DNA from: Parahaliea mediterranea
GTDB lineage: Bacteria > Pseudomonadota > Gammaproteobacteria > Pseudomonadales > Halieaceae
Direction: 5' to 3'
Length of the DNA: 64,000 bases
Assembly: GCF_017255185.1 (NCBI RefSeq)
Contig: NZ_JAFKCZ010000004.1
Location: 186,001 to 250,000, forward strand
Shown here piece after piece: positions 17,110 through 25,225 of the stretch. A program made the position numbers and the translations under genes. Every line of letters starts with the position of its first letter. The first letter of the stretch is position 1. The notes under the pieces were generated by a model, which was not told where the DNA came from, ran no database searches, and worked only from the letters and a program-made list of their open reading frames with translations.

Positions 17110-19560
17110 CTAGAACGTCCCGCGCAAGCCAAAGCGGAAGCCGCGGCCGGGAAGTGGCGCCTGGTCCTTCAGGAAAGACGTGTGCACCCGCGCTTCCTCA
17201 TCGGTCAGGTTCATGCCTTTGAGGTAAACCGTCATGCCGCCGAGATCGCCGCTGAAGGTGTAGGCCAGCTCCGCGTCGACCAGGGTGTAGGCATCCGTGG
17301 TGGTCTCCAGATCCGCCACTTCGTCCTGCTCGAAATGGTGGGCGACTGCCAGCTCCACTTCCCAGCCCTTGCTCTGGTAGATCAGCTCAGTACCGATCCG
17401 CACCGGCGGAATTCGCGGCAGGTTGCCGCCCTCATCCAGTTTGCCGCGCACGCTGTCACCCCACAGGTTGAGGGTGAACGGTGCGGCGATCTGCCAGCCG
17501 AGCTGGGTCTCAAGACCGTAGAACGTGGCGTCCACTTGCTCAAAAACATAGACCGGTAGCGCACGGTGATCATGCCCGTGTTCCTCGGCTTCACCGTCCC
17601 CGTGGTCGTGCCCCAGGATGTCTTCGCTGTCCAGGCCGGTATTGCGCTCGTAGTAGTAATCGTCAATCTGGTTGTAGAACAGATTGACCACCCAGCCGAT
17701 ATCGCCGGAATGCTTGCGCAGGGTCAGGTCGATATTGTTGGAGACCTCCTCTTCCACGTTGTCGATGTAGTGGAAATGCGGGTCATCCGAGGCGTGCAGG
17801 AAAAAAAGCGCGCCCACTTCAAAAGCGCCGCTGCCAATGTGGGGGCCGAAGGAAAACAGTTCGGCGGCGCTGGGGGCTCGCTGGGCGTGGCTCAGTGAAA
17901 TGCCGGCGTTGTATTGTTCGGCAAAATCCCAGACCATCCCCGCGGAGAGGCTGAGCGGCGTGAATTCCATCTCGTCGAAGTGCAGCAGGGAGTGCTCGTG
18001 GTCCCCGCCTTCTTCCTCCTCCCCATGGTGGTGTTCTTCCCATTCAATGGGGTCCGCGTCGATGGTGACTCGCTCGACACGCGCCCCCAGTTGCCACAAA
18101 AAATCGCCGAGGTGTTTCTCGCCCATCAGCGCCACGGCAAAACTGTCGGTGGTGCTGGGCGGGGTGAAGGCCTCTTCGCCCGTCGCCGCGAAATCGGTGG
18201 TTTCCGCCTCCAGGGACAGTGCTCCTCGCCAACCGGCCATATCCTGCAGCAGCAGGTCGACACGGGCCTGGATGGTTTCGTTGCTGAAGGTGGTGCCGGC
18301 CTCGCCATTTTCGATTTCGGTGTGTTCGTAGTCGGTATAGCCGAGGCGGGTGTTCAGGCCACTCAGCCAGGCATTGTCGATTGCCAACTCACTGATCATT
18401 TGCCAGCGGTCCTGCTTTAATTACGCATAGACCCCCTGGCCCTCGGCTTCATGCCTGTCGTCGTCATGGTGCTCTTCTTCACCGTGATCCTCGTCGTGAA
18501 GATCCTCCCCGTGTTCTTCCTCATGGCCGTGACTATGGCCGGGAATGCCGTACTCCTGCTCCAGGCGCCCGTAAGACAGGCCGACGTAGCCGTTGTCCAG
18601 TAGCCAGCTGGCGCCGAGGTTGAGGCCCTTGCCTTCCGCGGCGCTGTCGCTCAACACCCCGTCTTCAGACGTCCCGTGCTCTTCATCCTCATGATCATGG
18701 TCGTCACCGTGAGCGGCTTCGGCCTCCGCGGCGCCGGGAATCTCGTAGTCATCGCCATCGCGCCAGAAGCCATCGATATGAAGGGCGAGCCGATCGCTCC
18801 CGCCGTTGTATTCCAGAGCAGCCTGATCGCCGTCGTTAACGGTGTCGCGCTCAAGCAGGAATGCGCCCCGGCTTTCACTCGAGGAGGGCACCCGATCATC
18901 CACGATATTGACAACACCTCCGATGGCGCCCGAGCCGTAAAGCAGGGTGGCCGGCCCGCGCAGGATTTCGATCTGCCGGGCGGTGGTGGCCTCGGTGGCC
19001 ACAAAATGGTCGGGACCCACCCGGGAGGCGTCGCTCGCATCCAGGCCGTTCTGGGTGATCAGTACCCTGGGGCCGTTCAGGCCGCGGATAATCGGGCTGC
19101 TGGCCACCGGCCCGAAGTAGCTGGAGTGCACCCCGACCTCGTTCTTCAGGGTCTCCCCGAGGGTCGGGGCCTGCTTGCGACGTAAATCTTCGCCAGCCAC
19201 CACCGTTACCGGCTGTGCCGACTCCATGGTCGAGGTGTGCAGCGGTGTGCCGATAACATCGATGTTCTCGATAGCCGATGCCGCCAGCACAATGGACAGG
19301 GCTTCCCGCTGCCCCGGTTCCAGGCGCAGGGCCTTGTGACTGTAGCCGGGCGCGGTGATGTGAAGTTCAACCGCCTCCGAGGTGCCGGTGTCCAGGTTAA
19401 AGCGGCCTTCGGGATTGCTGCGGCCGACTTCCCGTGAGCCGACGACACTAACCGTGGCGCCGCCAATGGCCCGGCCGGTTGTGTCGGTGACCTGCCCCGA
19501 CAGGGCGTTGGCCAGGCCGGAGCAGGTCAGTAGTGTAAGAAGGCTCGCTGCGCGTTTCAT
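17110..19560 (-). pseudogene. Zinc-type (ZnuD-like) TonB-dependent receptor interrupted by an in-frame TAA
   Basis: One continuous reading frame of 817 codons carries a stop (TAA, 18421-18423) at codon 380. After it the frame continues LKQDRWQMISELAI into a normal barrel ending FRFGLRGTF. The N-terminus has a signal peptide (MKRAASLLTLLTCSGLANAL), a carboxypeptidase-regulatory-like domain (GQVTDTTGRAIGGATV) and a plug (IEILRGPATLLYGSGAIGG). Very His/Asp/Glu-rich loops (HGDDHDHEDEEHG; HSHGHEEEHGEDLHDEDHG; HDHGDGEAEEHGHDH) mark a zinc receptor like ZnuD. A single change from GAA would create the TAA. It could be a recent nonsense mutation, a base error, or a suppressed stop. The next ATG after the stop is at 18399. 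Confidence 0.88.
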
Positions 19561-19612
19561 CAATGGGTCCTTATTGCGTGTTGTGTAAAGTCGAAGATAT
19601 CCACCGTGCGAT

Positions 19613-20293
19613 TCACATGGCATCGAGGGTGAGCAGGAGTCGCGGTTGGCCGGTCTCGACCGCGGGGGAGCGGTGCACCAGGCCGGCGCCCTCGTTGCCT
19701 TGCCAGGCTTCACCCTTGAGCAGCGCCACATCCCCGGCCGCCAGTTGTTGAATGGCGCGGGGCGAGGGGTACAGGCCACTTGCAGCATCATCCAGGCCGC
19801 CACTGGCGACGCCGAGTTTGCCGCGGTCCACACTGTGGTTTGGCAACCACTCGGTGCCCGCGCCGGTGTAGGTGCAAATCAGTCGACAGGTCACCCGGTC
19901 AACATGGAATTTCGGGCACATGGCGCTGGTCAGCGCGCCCAGGCGCAGGCCGACGCACTGGAGATCGAACAGACAGCTGAACATGTCCGACAGCAAGTGA
20001 AGATCAGCCCTGAGTCGCGGGCAGCTCTCCAGCCCGGGAAGGAACCGGTCGAATGACGCCAGTCGGGCAGTGGGCAGTGTCAGCTTGAGGCCGTTGAACC
20101 CCTGGTCCGCAAGCAGCCACCGGGCCTCCGCCGCCAGGGACGGGTCGGGTTGGCGCTGCCAGACCGCCAGATTGACCTCGTCCCGATAGATCCCCGCCAG
20201 GGCATCGGGATCGTCGCCAACCCCGGCGTGTACCGTGTTCGGCACGATTGTCGGCACGATTGTCGGCACGGTTGTCGGCGCGGTGGCGGTCAT
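19613..20293 (-). CDS. DUF1826 family protein
   Basis: The 226-residue protein begins with a low-complexity segment ([15 protein letters not shown]) encoded by a 12-bp tandem repeat. The DUF1826 core follows, including [21 protein letters not shown], with a His-x-Asp pair and Cys residues, and later HRSPAV. The HxD...H pattern recalls 2-oxoglutarate/iron oxygenases, but that relation is only suggestive. Its ATG overlaps the COG0523 stop by 4 bp (ATGA), and DUF1826 genes regularly sit beside COG0523 in Zur regulons. It is probably cytoplasmic (no signal peptide). The function is unknown. Confidence 0.8.
   Translation of the reverse strand: MTATAPTTVPTIVPTIVPNTVHAGVGDDPDALAGIYRDEVNLAVWQRQPDPSLAAEARWLLADQGFNGLKLTLPTARLASFDRFLPGLESCPRLRADLHLLSDMFSCLFDLQCVGLRLGALTSAMCPKFHVDRVTCRLICTYTGAGTEWLPNHSVDRGKLGVASGGLDDAASGLYPSPRAIQQLAAGDVALLKGEAWQGNEGAGLVHRSPAVETGQPRLLLTLDAM
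20236..20280. repeat. 12-bp tandem repeat inside the DUF1826 5' coding region
   Basis: GATTGTCGGCAC occurs twice in tandem and is flanked by diverged copies (GTTCGGCAC before; GGTTGTCGGCGC after). The unit keeps the frame and encodes the repeated Thr-Ile-Val-Pro at the protein N-terminus. Copy number could vary by slippage. Confidence 0.75.
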
Positions 20294-21501
20294 GCTTCAC
20301 TCCCCCACGCCGGGAAGGGATCGGGTAGGCCCTGCCAGTATTCACGCCCGGCCAGCAGTTCATCCTCGCTCAGCAGGCAATTGTCCAGCGCGCGCACGAA
20401 CTGGTCCCGGTCCAGGTTTTGGCCAATAAACACCAGTTCCTGGCGCATGTCCCCAAAGGGCTCCTGCCAATTTGACCGAATGGCCGCCAGGTAGTCTTCA
20501 TCTTCCGGCCAGCGCGCTTTGGGCACGGCTTTCCAGAACATGCCGGCGAAGCCATGGCGCGCCATGCCGCCGGCCTGGCTCCACTGCCCGGCGAATTCCG
20601 GGCGGCTGGCCAGCCAGAAATAGCCCTTGGAGCGAATGAGCTTGCCCTGGATGTCCCTGCCGTGCAGGAAGTCATAGAATTTCTGGGGGTGAAACGGCCG
20701 CCGGGCGGTGTAGGTAAAGCTGCCGATGCCGTACTCCTCGGTTTCCGGCACGTGTTCGCCGCGCATTTCCTTGAGCCATCCCGGGGCCTGCTGGGCCCGC
20801 TCGAAGCTGAATTTCCCGGTACCCAGCACCTGGTCGATAGCCACCTGTCCCTGTTGGATGGGCACGATGGCCGCCTCGGTATTCAGGGTTTTGAGCACGG
20901 CGATGAGGCGATGCAGTGTGGCCTCGTCCACCAGGTCGGTTTTGCTGACCAGGATGACGTCGGCGAACTCCACCTGGTCCACCAGCAGGTCGGCCACGCT
21001 GCGTTCGTCTTCTTCGCCAAGGTGTTCGCCGGTTTCCTGGAGAAATTTCGCCTCGTCGTAATCGCCAAGAAAATTCAACGCATCCACCACGGTGACCATG
21101 GTGTCAAGCGTGGCTACATCGGACAGGCTACCCCCGTCTTCGTCGGCAAAGGTAAAGGTTTCCGCCACCGGCAGGGGTTCGGAAATACCGGTGGATTCGA
21201 TCAGCAGGTAGTCAAAGCGCCCCTCGCCGGCCAGCCGGCGCACCTCCAGCAGCAGATCCTCCCGCAGGGTGCAGCAGATACAGCCGTTGCTCATCTCCAC
21301 CAGTTTTTCTTCGCTGCGGTTCAGTTGTACTTCGTTTTGCACGGCGCTGGCGTCGATATTGATTTCGCTCATATCGTTGACGATGACCGCCACCCGACGG
21401 CCTTCCCGGTTGTTCAGCACATGACTCAGTACCGTGGTTTTGCCCGCGCCGAGAAAGCCGGACAGGACGGTGACCGGTAGTTTTTGAGCGGCGTTCGCCA
21501 T
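20290..21501 (-). CDS. zigA: COG0523 metal chaperone GTPase, ZigA-type
   Basis: The 403-residue GTPase has Walker A GFLGAGKT (15-22), the metal motif CICC (74-77), the switch [10 protein letters not shown] and the specificity motif SKTD. Its C-terminal CobW_C domain contains [13 protein letters not shown]. The length and C-terminal region ([15 protein letters not shown]) match the Zur-controlled ZigA/YciC-type subgroup, which helps cells keep zinc-dependent enzymes working under starvation. The ATG at 21501 has GAGAGGGAA upstream; a longer in-frame ATG at 21603 would run through the Zur box and was rejected. It is the first gene of the minus-strand zinc series and is followed by overlapping DUF1826. 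Confidence 0.88.
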   Translation of the reverse strand: MANAAQKLPVTVLSGFLGAGKTTVLSHVLNNREGRRVAVIVNDMSEINIDASAVQNEVQLNRSEEKLVEMSNGCICCTLREDLLLEVRRLAGEGRFDYLLIESTGISEPLPVAETFTFADEDGGSLSDVATLDTMVTVVDALNFLGDYDEAKFLQETGEHLGEEDERSVADLLVDQVEFADVILVSKTDLVDEATLHRLIAVLKTLNTEAAIVPIQQGQVAIDQVLGTGKFSFERAQQAPGWLKEMRGEHVPETEEYGIGSFTYTARRPFHPQKFYDFLHGRDIQGKLIRSKGYFWLASRPEFAGQWSQAGGMARHGFAGMFWKAVPKARWPEDEDYLAAIRSNWQEPFGDMRQELVFIGQNLDRDQFVRALDNCLLSEDELLAGREYWQGLPDPFPAWGSEA

Positions 21502-21608
21502 AGTGCTATTCCCTCTCTTCCCGCTTGGCCTAAACCCAGGGGTGGTCGTTGGTGGTGCGGTGCAATGACATGCGGGCAGGCCCGACGGATACCGGTCGCC
21601 CAAAGCAA

Positions 21609-21631
21609 GAAATGTTACAACATATCATATA
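21609..21631 (-). promoter_or_regulatory. Zur box overlapping the zinc-operon promoter
   Basis: GAAATGTTACAACATATC and the next five bases match the classical 23-bp gammaproteobacterial Zur site (core GTTATAATATAAC) at 18 of 23 positions by my count. It covers the -10 element of the minus-strand promoter, so Zn-loaded Zur would block RNA polymerase. It is 108 bp upstream of the COG0523 start. Confidence 0.75.
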
Positions 21632-21652
21632 TGGCTTGTGGGAACCGGGCAA
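21624..21652 (-). promoter_or_regulatory. Sigma-70-like promoter of the zinc operon
   Basis: On the minus strand TTGCCC (21647-21652) is the -35 and TATGAT (21624-21629) the -10, separated by 17 bp. Expected transcription start is near 21617, inside the Zur box. Confidence 0.6.
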
Positions 21653-21689
21653 GCGTTGTGTGTTGGCGCGTAGTGTTCGCCACGATATT

Positions 21690-21743
<54 letters not shown>

Positions 21744-21769
21744 CGGCCCTGGGGGCGGTTTACCCGGCT

Positions 21770-21791
21770 CCGGCCTCCGGGCCGGTTTTTT
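21770..21791 (+). terminator. Intrinsic terminator on + strand inside a divergent gene gap
   Basis: CCGGCC pairs with GGCCGG around a TCCG loop and is followed at once by TTTTTT. It is a textbook Rho-independent terminator, yet no protein gene lies upstream on the + strand. It may end a short non-coding RNA or antisense transcripts from the promoter region. It also insulates the serine-hydrolase promoter at 21840-21868. Confidence 0.75.
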
Positions 21792-21839
21792 GTGCGCGCG
21801 GTCCCGCGTGCGGGGTTTTGCTCCAGTTCGACCGGGGGA

Positions 21840-21868
21840 TTTAAAACTTGCAAAAAATGCAAGATAAT
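21840..21868 (+). promoter_or_regulatory. Promoter of serine-hydrolase/XRE operon with the operator in its spacer
   Basis: TTTAAA (-35, 21840-21845) and GATAAT (-10, 21863-21868) are 17 bp apart. The palindrome CTTGCA-N5-TGCAAG (21847-21863) fills the spacer, so a bound repressor would occlude polymerase. The same palindrome type recurs before the enolase gene. Confidence 0.6.
21847..21863. promoter_or_regulatory. Operator palindrome copy 1 (TTGCA-N5-TGCAA) for the XRE-cupin regulator
   Basis: CTTGCA-AAAAA-TGCAAG is a perfect 6+6 palindrome. Two close variants lie at 24137-24153 and 24166-24182, both beside the XRE-cupin gene. Shared sequence and placement make it the likely binding site of that regulator. 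Confidence 0.65.
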
Positions 21869-21909
21869 GCCGGAGCACGCCATCTAAAAAACTGGAGAGG
21901 AAAAAAACC

Positions 21910-23463
21910 GTGAAGCGCTCCCTGCTGATCTTTCTCGCCGTCACCGCGGCCAGCCTGCCGGTGGCGGCTCGCCCGCCGGCGCCGTTGACACCGGCACAGG
22001 TGGACCTCATCGCCGAGCAGGCCCTGGAGGATTTCGGTGTGCCGGGCATGGCGGTTGCCGTCATCCAGCCGTCGCAACCCGCCATGACCCGGGGCTACGG
22101 CAGGCGGGTATACGACCAGGCGGGGGAGGTGGGCGCGCAGACCCTGTTCGGTATCGGCTCGATCTCCAAGGCCTTTACTACCGCGGCGCTGGCGCAGTTG
22201 GTGGAACAGGGAAAGCTGTCCTGGGACGACCGGGTGGTGGATCACCTGCCCGAGTTCCGCATGAATGATCCCTGGGTGACACGGCAGTTCCAGGTCCGGG
22301 ACCTGGTCACTCATCGCTCGGGCCTGCCGCCCTACGCGGGCGACCTGGTGATACTCAGCGAGGAAAAAGCCAACCGTGAGGCGATTTACCGCGCGCTGGC
22401 GAACTTTCCCGCCGCCAGCAGCTTTCGCACCGAATTCGCCTACGACAACCTGCTCTACGTGGTCGCCGGAGATCTGCTGGAGCGACTGTCCGGCCTGAGC
22501 TGGGGAGACTACGTGGCGCGGCACTTGCTGGAACCGCTGGGCATGTCGGATTGTGAACCCAGTGTCGAGCGTGTACCCGACGGCGCCGAGCGTGCCGCGG
22601 CGCACGATCTGGCCGACGGGAAATTGAGCGTGGTGGATTTCCCGCTGCCGCCAGTGACCGAGGCGGCCGGTGGTATATTTTGTAATGCCTCGGGCATGGC
22701 GCGGTGGGTGCGCTTCAACTTGGGGGTGTCGGGCGCCGACGCCGCCGACGTGCTGAGCCGCGATAGCGTCGAGGAGTTGTGGCGTCCGGTGACGCCAATA
22801 CCGGTCGCGCCCCATCTGCGGACCTATGGCGGCAGCAGCTTTAGCGCCTATGGCCTGGGTTGGTTCGTGAGCGACAGCTATGGCACGCTCAACGCGCAGC
22901 ACGGCGGCGGCCTGCCGGGCATGGTGAGCTACCTTAGCCTGTATCCCGAGGCCGGGCTCGGTGTGATGGTTATGACCAATCGCAGCTCCGGTGCCGCCCG
23001 GGCCGTTGCCATGCAGATTGCCGAGCAGGCCTTTACCGAGCAGCCGCGGGACATTATCGCCGCGCTCGCACAGGGCCCCGCGGGCGCTGGCGAGGCGGTG
23101 GTGGGCGAAGACGCCGGGGTTGAATCGGCCGCGGCGCCGCGGCCGGCCCTGCCGCTGGCGCGCTACGCGGGCCGGTATACCGATGCCTGGTTTGGTGATG
23201 TCGATGTCAGGGTGGTCGACGGGGCGCTGCACATGGATCTCGGCTCCGCGGATCTCACCGGCGTACTCGAGCCCGTGGACGGCGATCGATTTATTGCCCG
23301 TTGGGCGAACCGGGGACTGCGCGCGGATGCCTACGTAATGTTTCGAGTCAACGGTGCTGGCGACGTGGTGGGGGCGGCAATGGAGGCAGAGTCCTCACAT
23401 ACCGACCCGTCCTTTGACTTTCACGACCTGGACCTGGAAAAGGTGCCCGCCGATGCCTCCTGA
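21910..23463 (+). CDS. Exported serine hydrolase, beta-lactamase/D-aminopeptidase (class C, S12-like) family
   Basis: The 517-residue protein starts at GTG 21910 after GGAGAGG. It has a signal peptide (residues 1-20, ending PVAARP). The three penicilloyl-hydrolase motifs are present: SISK (nucleophile Ser-84, Lys-87), YDN (178-180) and HGG (331-333). A C-terminal extension from about residue 400 (RYAGRYTDAWFGDV) resembles DUF3471, common in D-aminopeptidase/esterase-type members. It probably hydrolyses peptides or esters in the periplasm. The genes behind it (epimerase-like enolase, receptor, permease) suggest peptides containing D-residues. Its stop overlaps the XRE-cupin gene by 11 bp. Confidence 0.87.
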   Translation: MKRSLLIFLAVTAASLPVAARPPAPLTPAQVDLIAEQALEDFGVPGMAVAVIQPSQPAMTRGYGRRVYDQAGEVGAQTLFGIGSISKAFTTAALAQLVEQGKLSWDDRVVDHLPEFRMNDPWVTRQFQVRDLVTHRSGLPPYAGDLVILSEEKANREAIYRALANFPAASSFRTEFAYDNLLYVVAGDLLERLSGLSWGDYVARHLLEPLGMSDCEPSVERVPDGAERAAAHDLADGKLSVVDFPLPPVTEAAGGIFCNASGMARWVRFNLGVSGADAADVLSRDSVEELWRPVTPIPVAPHLRTYGGSSFSAYGLGWFVSDSYGTLNAQHGGGLPGMVSYLSLYPEAGLGVMVMTNRSSGAARAVAMQIAEQAFTEQPRDIIAALAQGPAGAGEAVVGEDAGVESAAAPRPALPLARYAGRYTDAWFGDVDVRVVDGALHMDLGSADLTGVLEPVDGDRFIARWANRGLRADAYVMFRVNGAGDVVGAAMEAESSHTDPSFDFHDLDLEKVPADAS

Positions 23464-24130
23464 AATCCCGGTGGATAACGCCGGCGGGCCGGCCGGGGAT
23501 CGCGTGGGGGATCGCCTGCGGGAGCTGCGCAAGGAGCGCAAGCTGACGCTGGAGGCGCTGTCGGCGAAGACGGGAATCTCCGTGTCCTCGCTGTCGCGCA
23601 TTGAGAATACGCGGCTGTCGCTCAATGTTGAGAAAATCCAGGCCCTGGCCGCGGCGCTCGGCGTGCCGCCGGAAACGTTTTTCAGCGGCGAATCGCGCGA
23701 CGCTCCCGAGACGGTCGCCCGTGGCGGCGAGGCGCGGCTGGTGATCGACCGGCGCCGCCTTCGCCATCCGACCAGCGCCGGCGAGGTGCACCAGTTTCAC
23801 TTGTTCCAGGAGCTCAAGGACAGCCGGCTGGAGACTATCTATTTCGAGATCGATCCGGTTTCCATCTGGGACTCGGAGTTCGTCAAGCACCCCGGCGAGA
23901 AAACCCTCTACGTGATAGAGGGTGACCTGATCATCTATGCGCAGGGCCGCTGTCCGCAGCTGCTGGAAACCGGCGACGCGCTGTTTATGGATGGCAGCGT
24001 CTGGCATTCCACGGTGGCCGCCAATGGCCTGCCCGCCCGCGTTTTCACCGTGTACCTGGCCAGTGGCGACCCCGGGACTTTCGAGACCCGCTTCTTTACT
24101 TCCGAACAGTGGGACGCGTTAGAGGAATAG
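23453..24130 (+). CDS. XRE family regulator with C-terminal cupin
   Basis: The 225-residue protein begins at ATG 23453, overlapping the previous gene. Residues about 19-73 are a lambda-repressor-like helix-turn-helix (RLRELRKERKLTLEALSAK; ISVSSLSRIENTRLSLNVEK). A cupin sensor domain follows at about 145-215 (KHPGEKTLYVIEGDL; GDALFMDGSVWHSTV). XRE-cupin proteins sense small molecules, often amino acids or peptides, and usually repress the genes next to them. Three TTGCA-N5-TGCAA-type palindromes (21847, 24137, 24166) lie in the two promoter regions of this module and are the likely binding sites. It is probably autoregulated through the first site. Confidence 0.9.
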   Translation: MPPEIPVDNAGGPAGDRVGDRLRELRKERKLTLEALSAKTGISVSSLSRIENTRLSLNVEKIQALAAALGVPPETFFSGESRDAPETVARGGEARLVIDRRRLRHPTSAGEVHQFHLFQELKDSRLETIYFEIDPVSIWDSEFVKHPGEKTLYVIEGDLIIYAQGRCPQLLETGDALFMDGSVWHSTVAANGLPARVFTVYLASGDPGTFETRFFTSEQWDALEE

Positions 24131-24136
24131 CCATAA

Positions 24137-24153
24137 TTTGCAGTAAAAGCAAT
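24137..24153. promoter_or_regulatory. Operator palindrome copy 2
   Basis: TTTGCA-GTAAA-AGCAAT is an imperfect copy of the 17-bp operator. It ends 3 bp before a perfect TTGACA -35 element (24156-24161). Its centre is 29 bp from copy 3. Confidence 0.55.
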
Positions 24154-24155
24154 AT

Positions 24156-24184
24156 TTGACAAAAAATTGCAATAAATGCAAACT
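24156..24184 (+). promoter_or_regulatory. Promoter of the enolase/TonB receptor/DUF819 unit, weak -10
   Basis: A perfect -35 (TTGACA, 24156-24161) is followed 17 bp later only by CAAACT, a poor -10. The operator copy 3 occupies the spacer. Either the -10 is weak and activated, or the true start differs. Confidence 0.4.
24166..24182. promoter_or_regulatory. Operator palindrome copy 3
   Basis: ATTGCA-ATAAA-TGCAAA matches the 17-bp operator closely. It sits just downstream of TTGACA, as copy 1 sits between the -35 and -10 of the serine-hydrolase promoter. Confidence 0.65.
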
Positions 24185-24214
24185 CCTGTCGTCATAGCTA
24201 TCAGCCGACAGGAG
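24183..24214 (+). promoter_or_regulatory. 5' UTR hairpin that sequesters the Shine-Dalgarno of the enolase gene
   Basis: CTCCTGTCG (24183-24191) pairs perfectly with CGACAGGAG (24206-24214) around a 14-base loop. The right arm contains AGGAG, the only ribosome-binding site for GTG 24223. Pairing would hide it, so translation may be regulated by temperature, a ligand or a protein. Confidence 0.6.
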
Positions 24215-24222
24215 ATTCCCTG

Positions 24223-25203
24223 GTGAAACTGACCGCCAGCCGGCGCTTTATCGAACTCAATCAACCCTTCCGTGTGACCTTCGGTACCCTGACCGGGCTC
24301 GACGTCATCGATGTGGAAGTGTCCGATGGCGATTACACGGGGCGGGGCCAGTGCTGCCCCATGAGTATCTACAAGCAGACCGCGGACAGCACGCTGGCGG
24401 ACATCGCGGCGGTGACTCCCGCGATCGAAGTCGGCGAGATCGATCGCGCCGCGCTGCAGACCCTGATGCCACCGTCCTCGGCGCGCAACGCGCTCGATTG
24501 TGCCCTGTGGGATCTCGAGGCCAAGCGCCGCGGTGTCAGTGCCTGGGAAGTGGCGGGCCTGCCGCCCCGGGAGACCCTGGAGTCGGACGTCTCACTCGGT
24601 ATCGACACGCCGCGGGACATGGCCGCCCGGGCCGCCGACTTGCGCGAAGCTTCCTGCATCAAGCTCAAGCTCGGTGGCGAGCACGACCTGGACTGCGTGG
24701 CCGCGGTACGCGCCGAGCTGCCGGATATGCCGCTGTTCGTGGATGTGAACTGCGGCTGGAATCTGGCGCAACTGAACGAATACGCGCCGCGCCTGCAAGA
24801 GCTGGGCGTGTTTATGATCGAGCAGCCGCTGCCACCGGAGCAGGATGCGGAACTGGATGGCTACACCGGCCCCGTGCCGTTGTGCGCGGATGAATCCTGT
24901 CACGATCGCGGCGATTTGCCGCGTCTGGCCGGACGCTTCGCCTACGTCAATATCAAGCTGGACAAAACCGGCGGGCTGACCGAGGCCCTGGCCCTGGCGG
25001 AAGCCGCCGACGCGGCGGGTTTCCGTTGCATGGTGGGCTGCATGCTCGGTTCGGGCATCGCCATGGCGCCGGCCTACATTCTGGGCACGCGCTGCGAGGT
25101 CGTGGACCTCGACGTGCCGCTGATCGCCCGTCGCCAGGGCGACGATTATGTGCATCACGACGGAGCCCGGCTCCACCTGTTCAATTCATCGGTCTGGGGC
25201 TGA
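24223..25203 (+). CDS. Enolase-superfamily enzyme, dipeptide-epimerase-like
   Basis: The 326-residue protein starts at GTG 24223. The muconate-lactonising/dipeptide-epimerase subgroup residues are in place: Lys-147-x-Lys-149 (IKLKLGG), metal ligands Asp-174 (DVNCGW), Glu-200 (IEQP) and Asp-223 (CADES), and the opposite catalytic Lys at 245 or 248 (IKLDKTGG). Paired lysines on both faces suit 1,1-proton transfer, i.e. epimerisation of an L/D centre such as in L-Ala-D/L-Glu. The N-terminal capping domain is normal. With a D-peptidase-like hydrolase, a TonB receptor and a permease nearby, conversion of D-residue-containing dipeptides is a reasonable role, but specificity cannot be read by eye. 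Confidence 0.87.
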   Translation: MKLTASRRFIELNQPFRVTFGTLTGLDVIDVEVSDGDYTGRGQCCPMSIYKQTADSTLADIAAVTPAIEVGEIDRAALQTLMPPSSARNALDCALWDLEAKRRGVSAWEVAGLPPRETLESDVSLGIDTPRDMAARAADLREASCIKLKLGGEHDLDCVAAVRAELPDMPLFVDVNCGWNLAQLNEYAPRLQELGVFMIEQPLPPEQDAELDGYTGPVPLCADESCHDRGDLPRLAGRFAYVNIKLDKTGGLTEALALAEAADAAGFRCMVGCMLGSGIAMAPAYILGTRCEVVDLDVPLIARRQGDDYVHHDGARLHLFNSSVWG

Positions 25204-25225
25204 GGCCTCGTTGGGAGAGTTCATA

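Noticed and set aside
21601-21603. Upstream ATG for the ZigA-type gene (34 extra residues)
   Set aside because: It would lie within 10 bp of the Zur box and upstream of the predicted transcription start, and the added residues are not GTPase-like.
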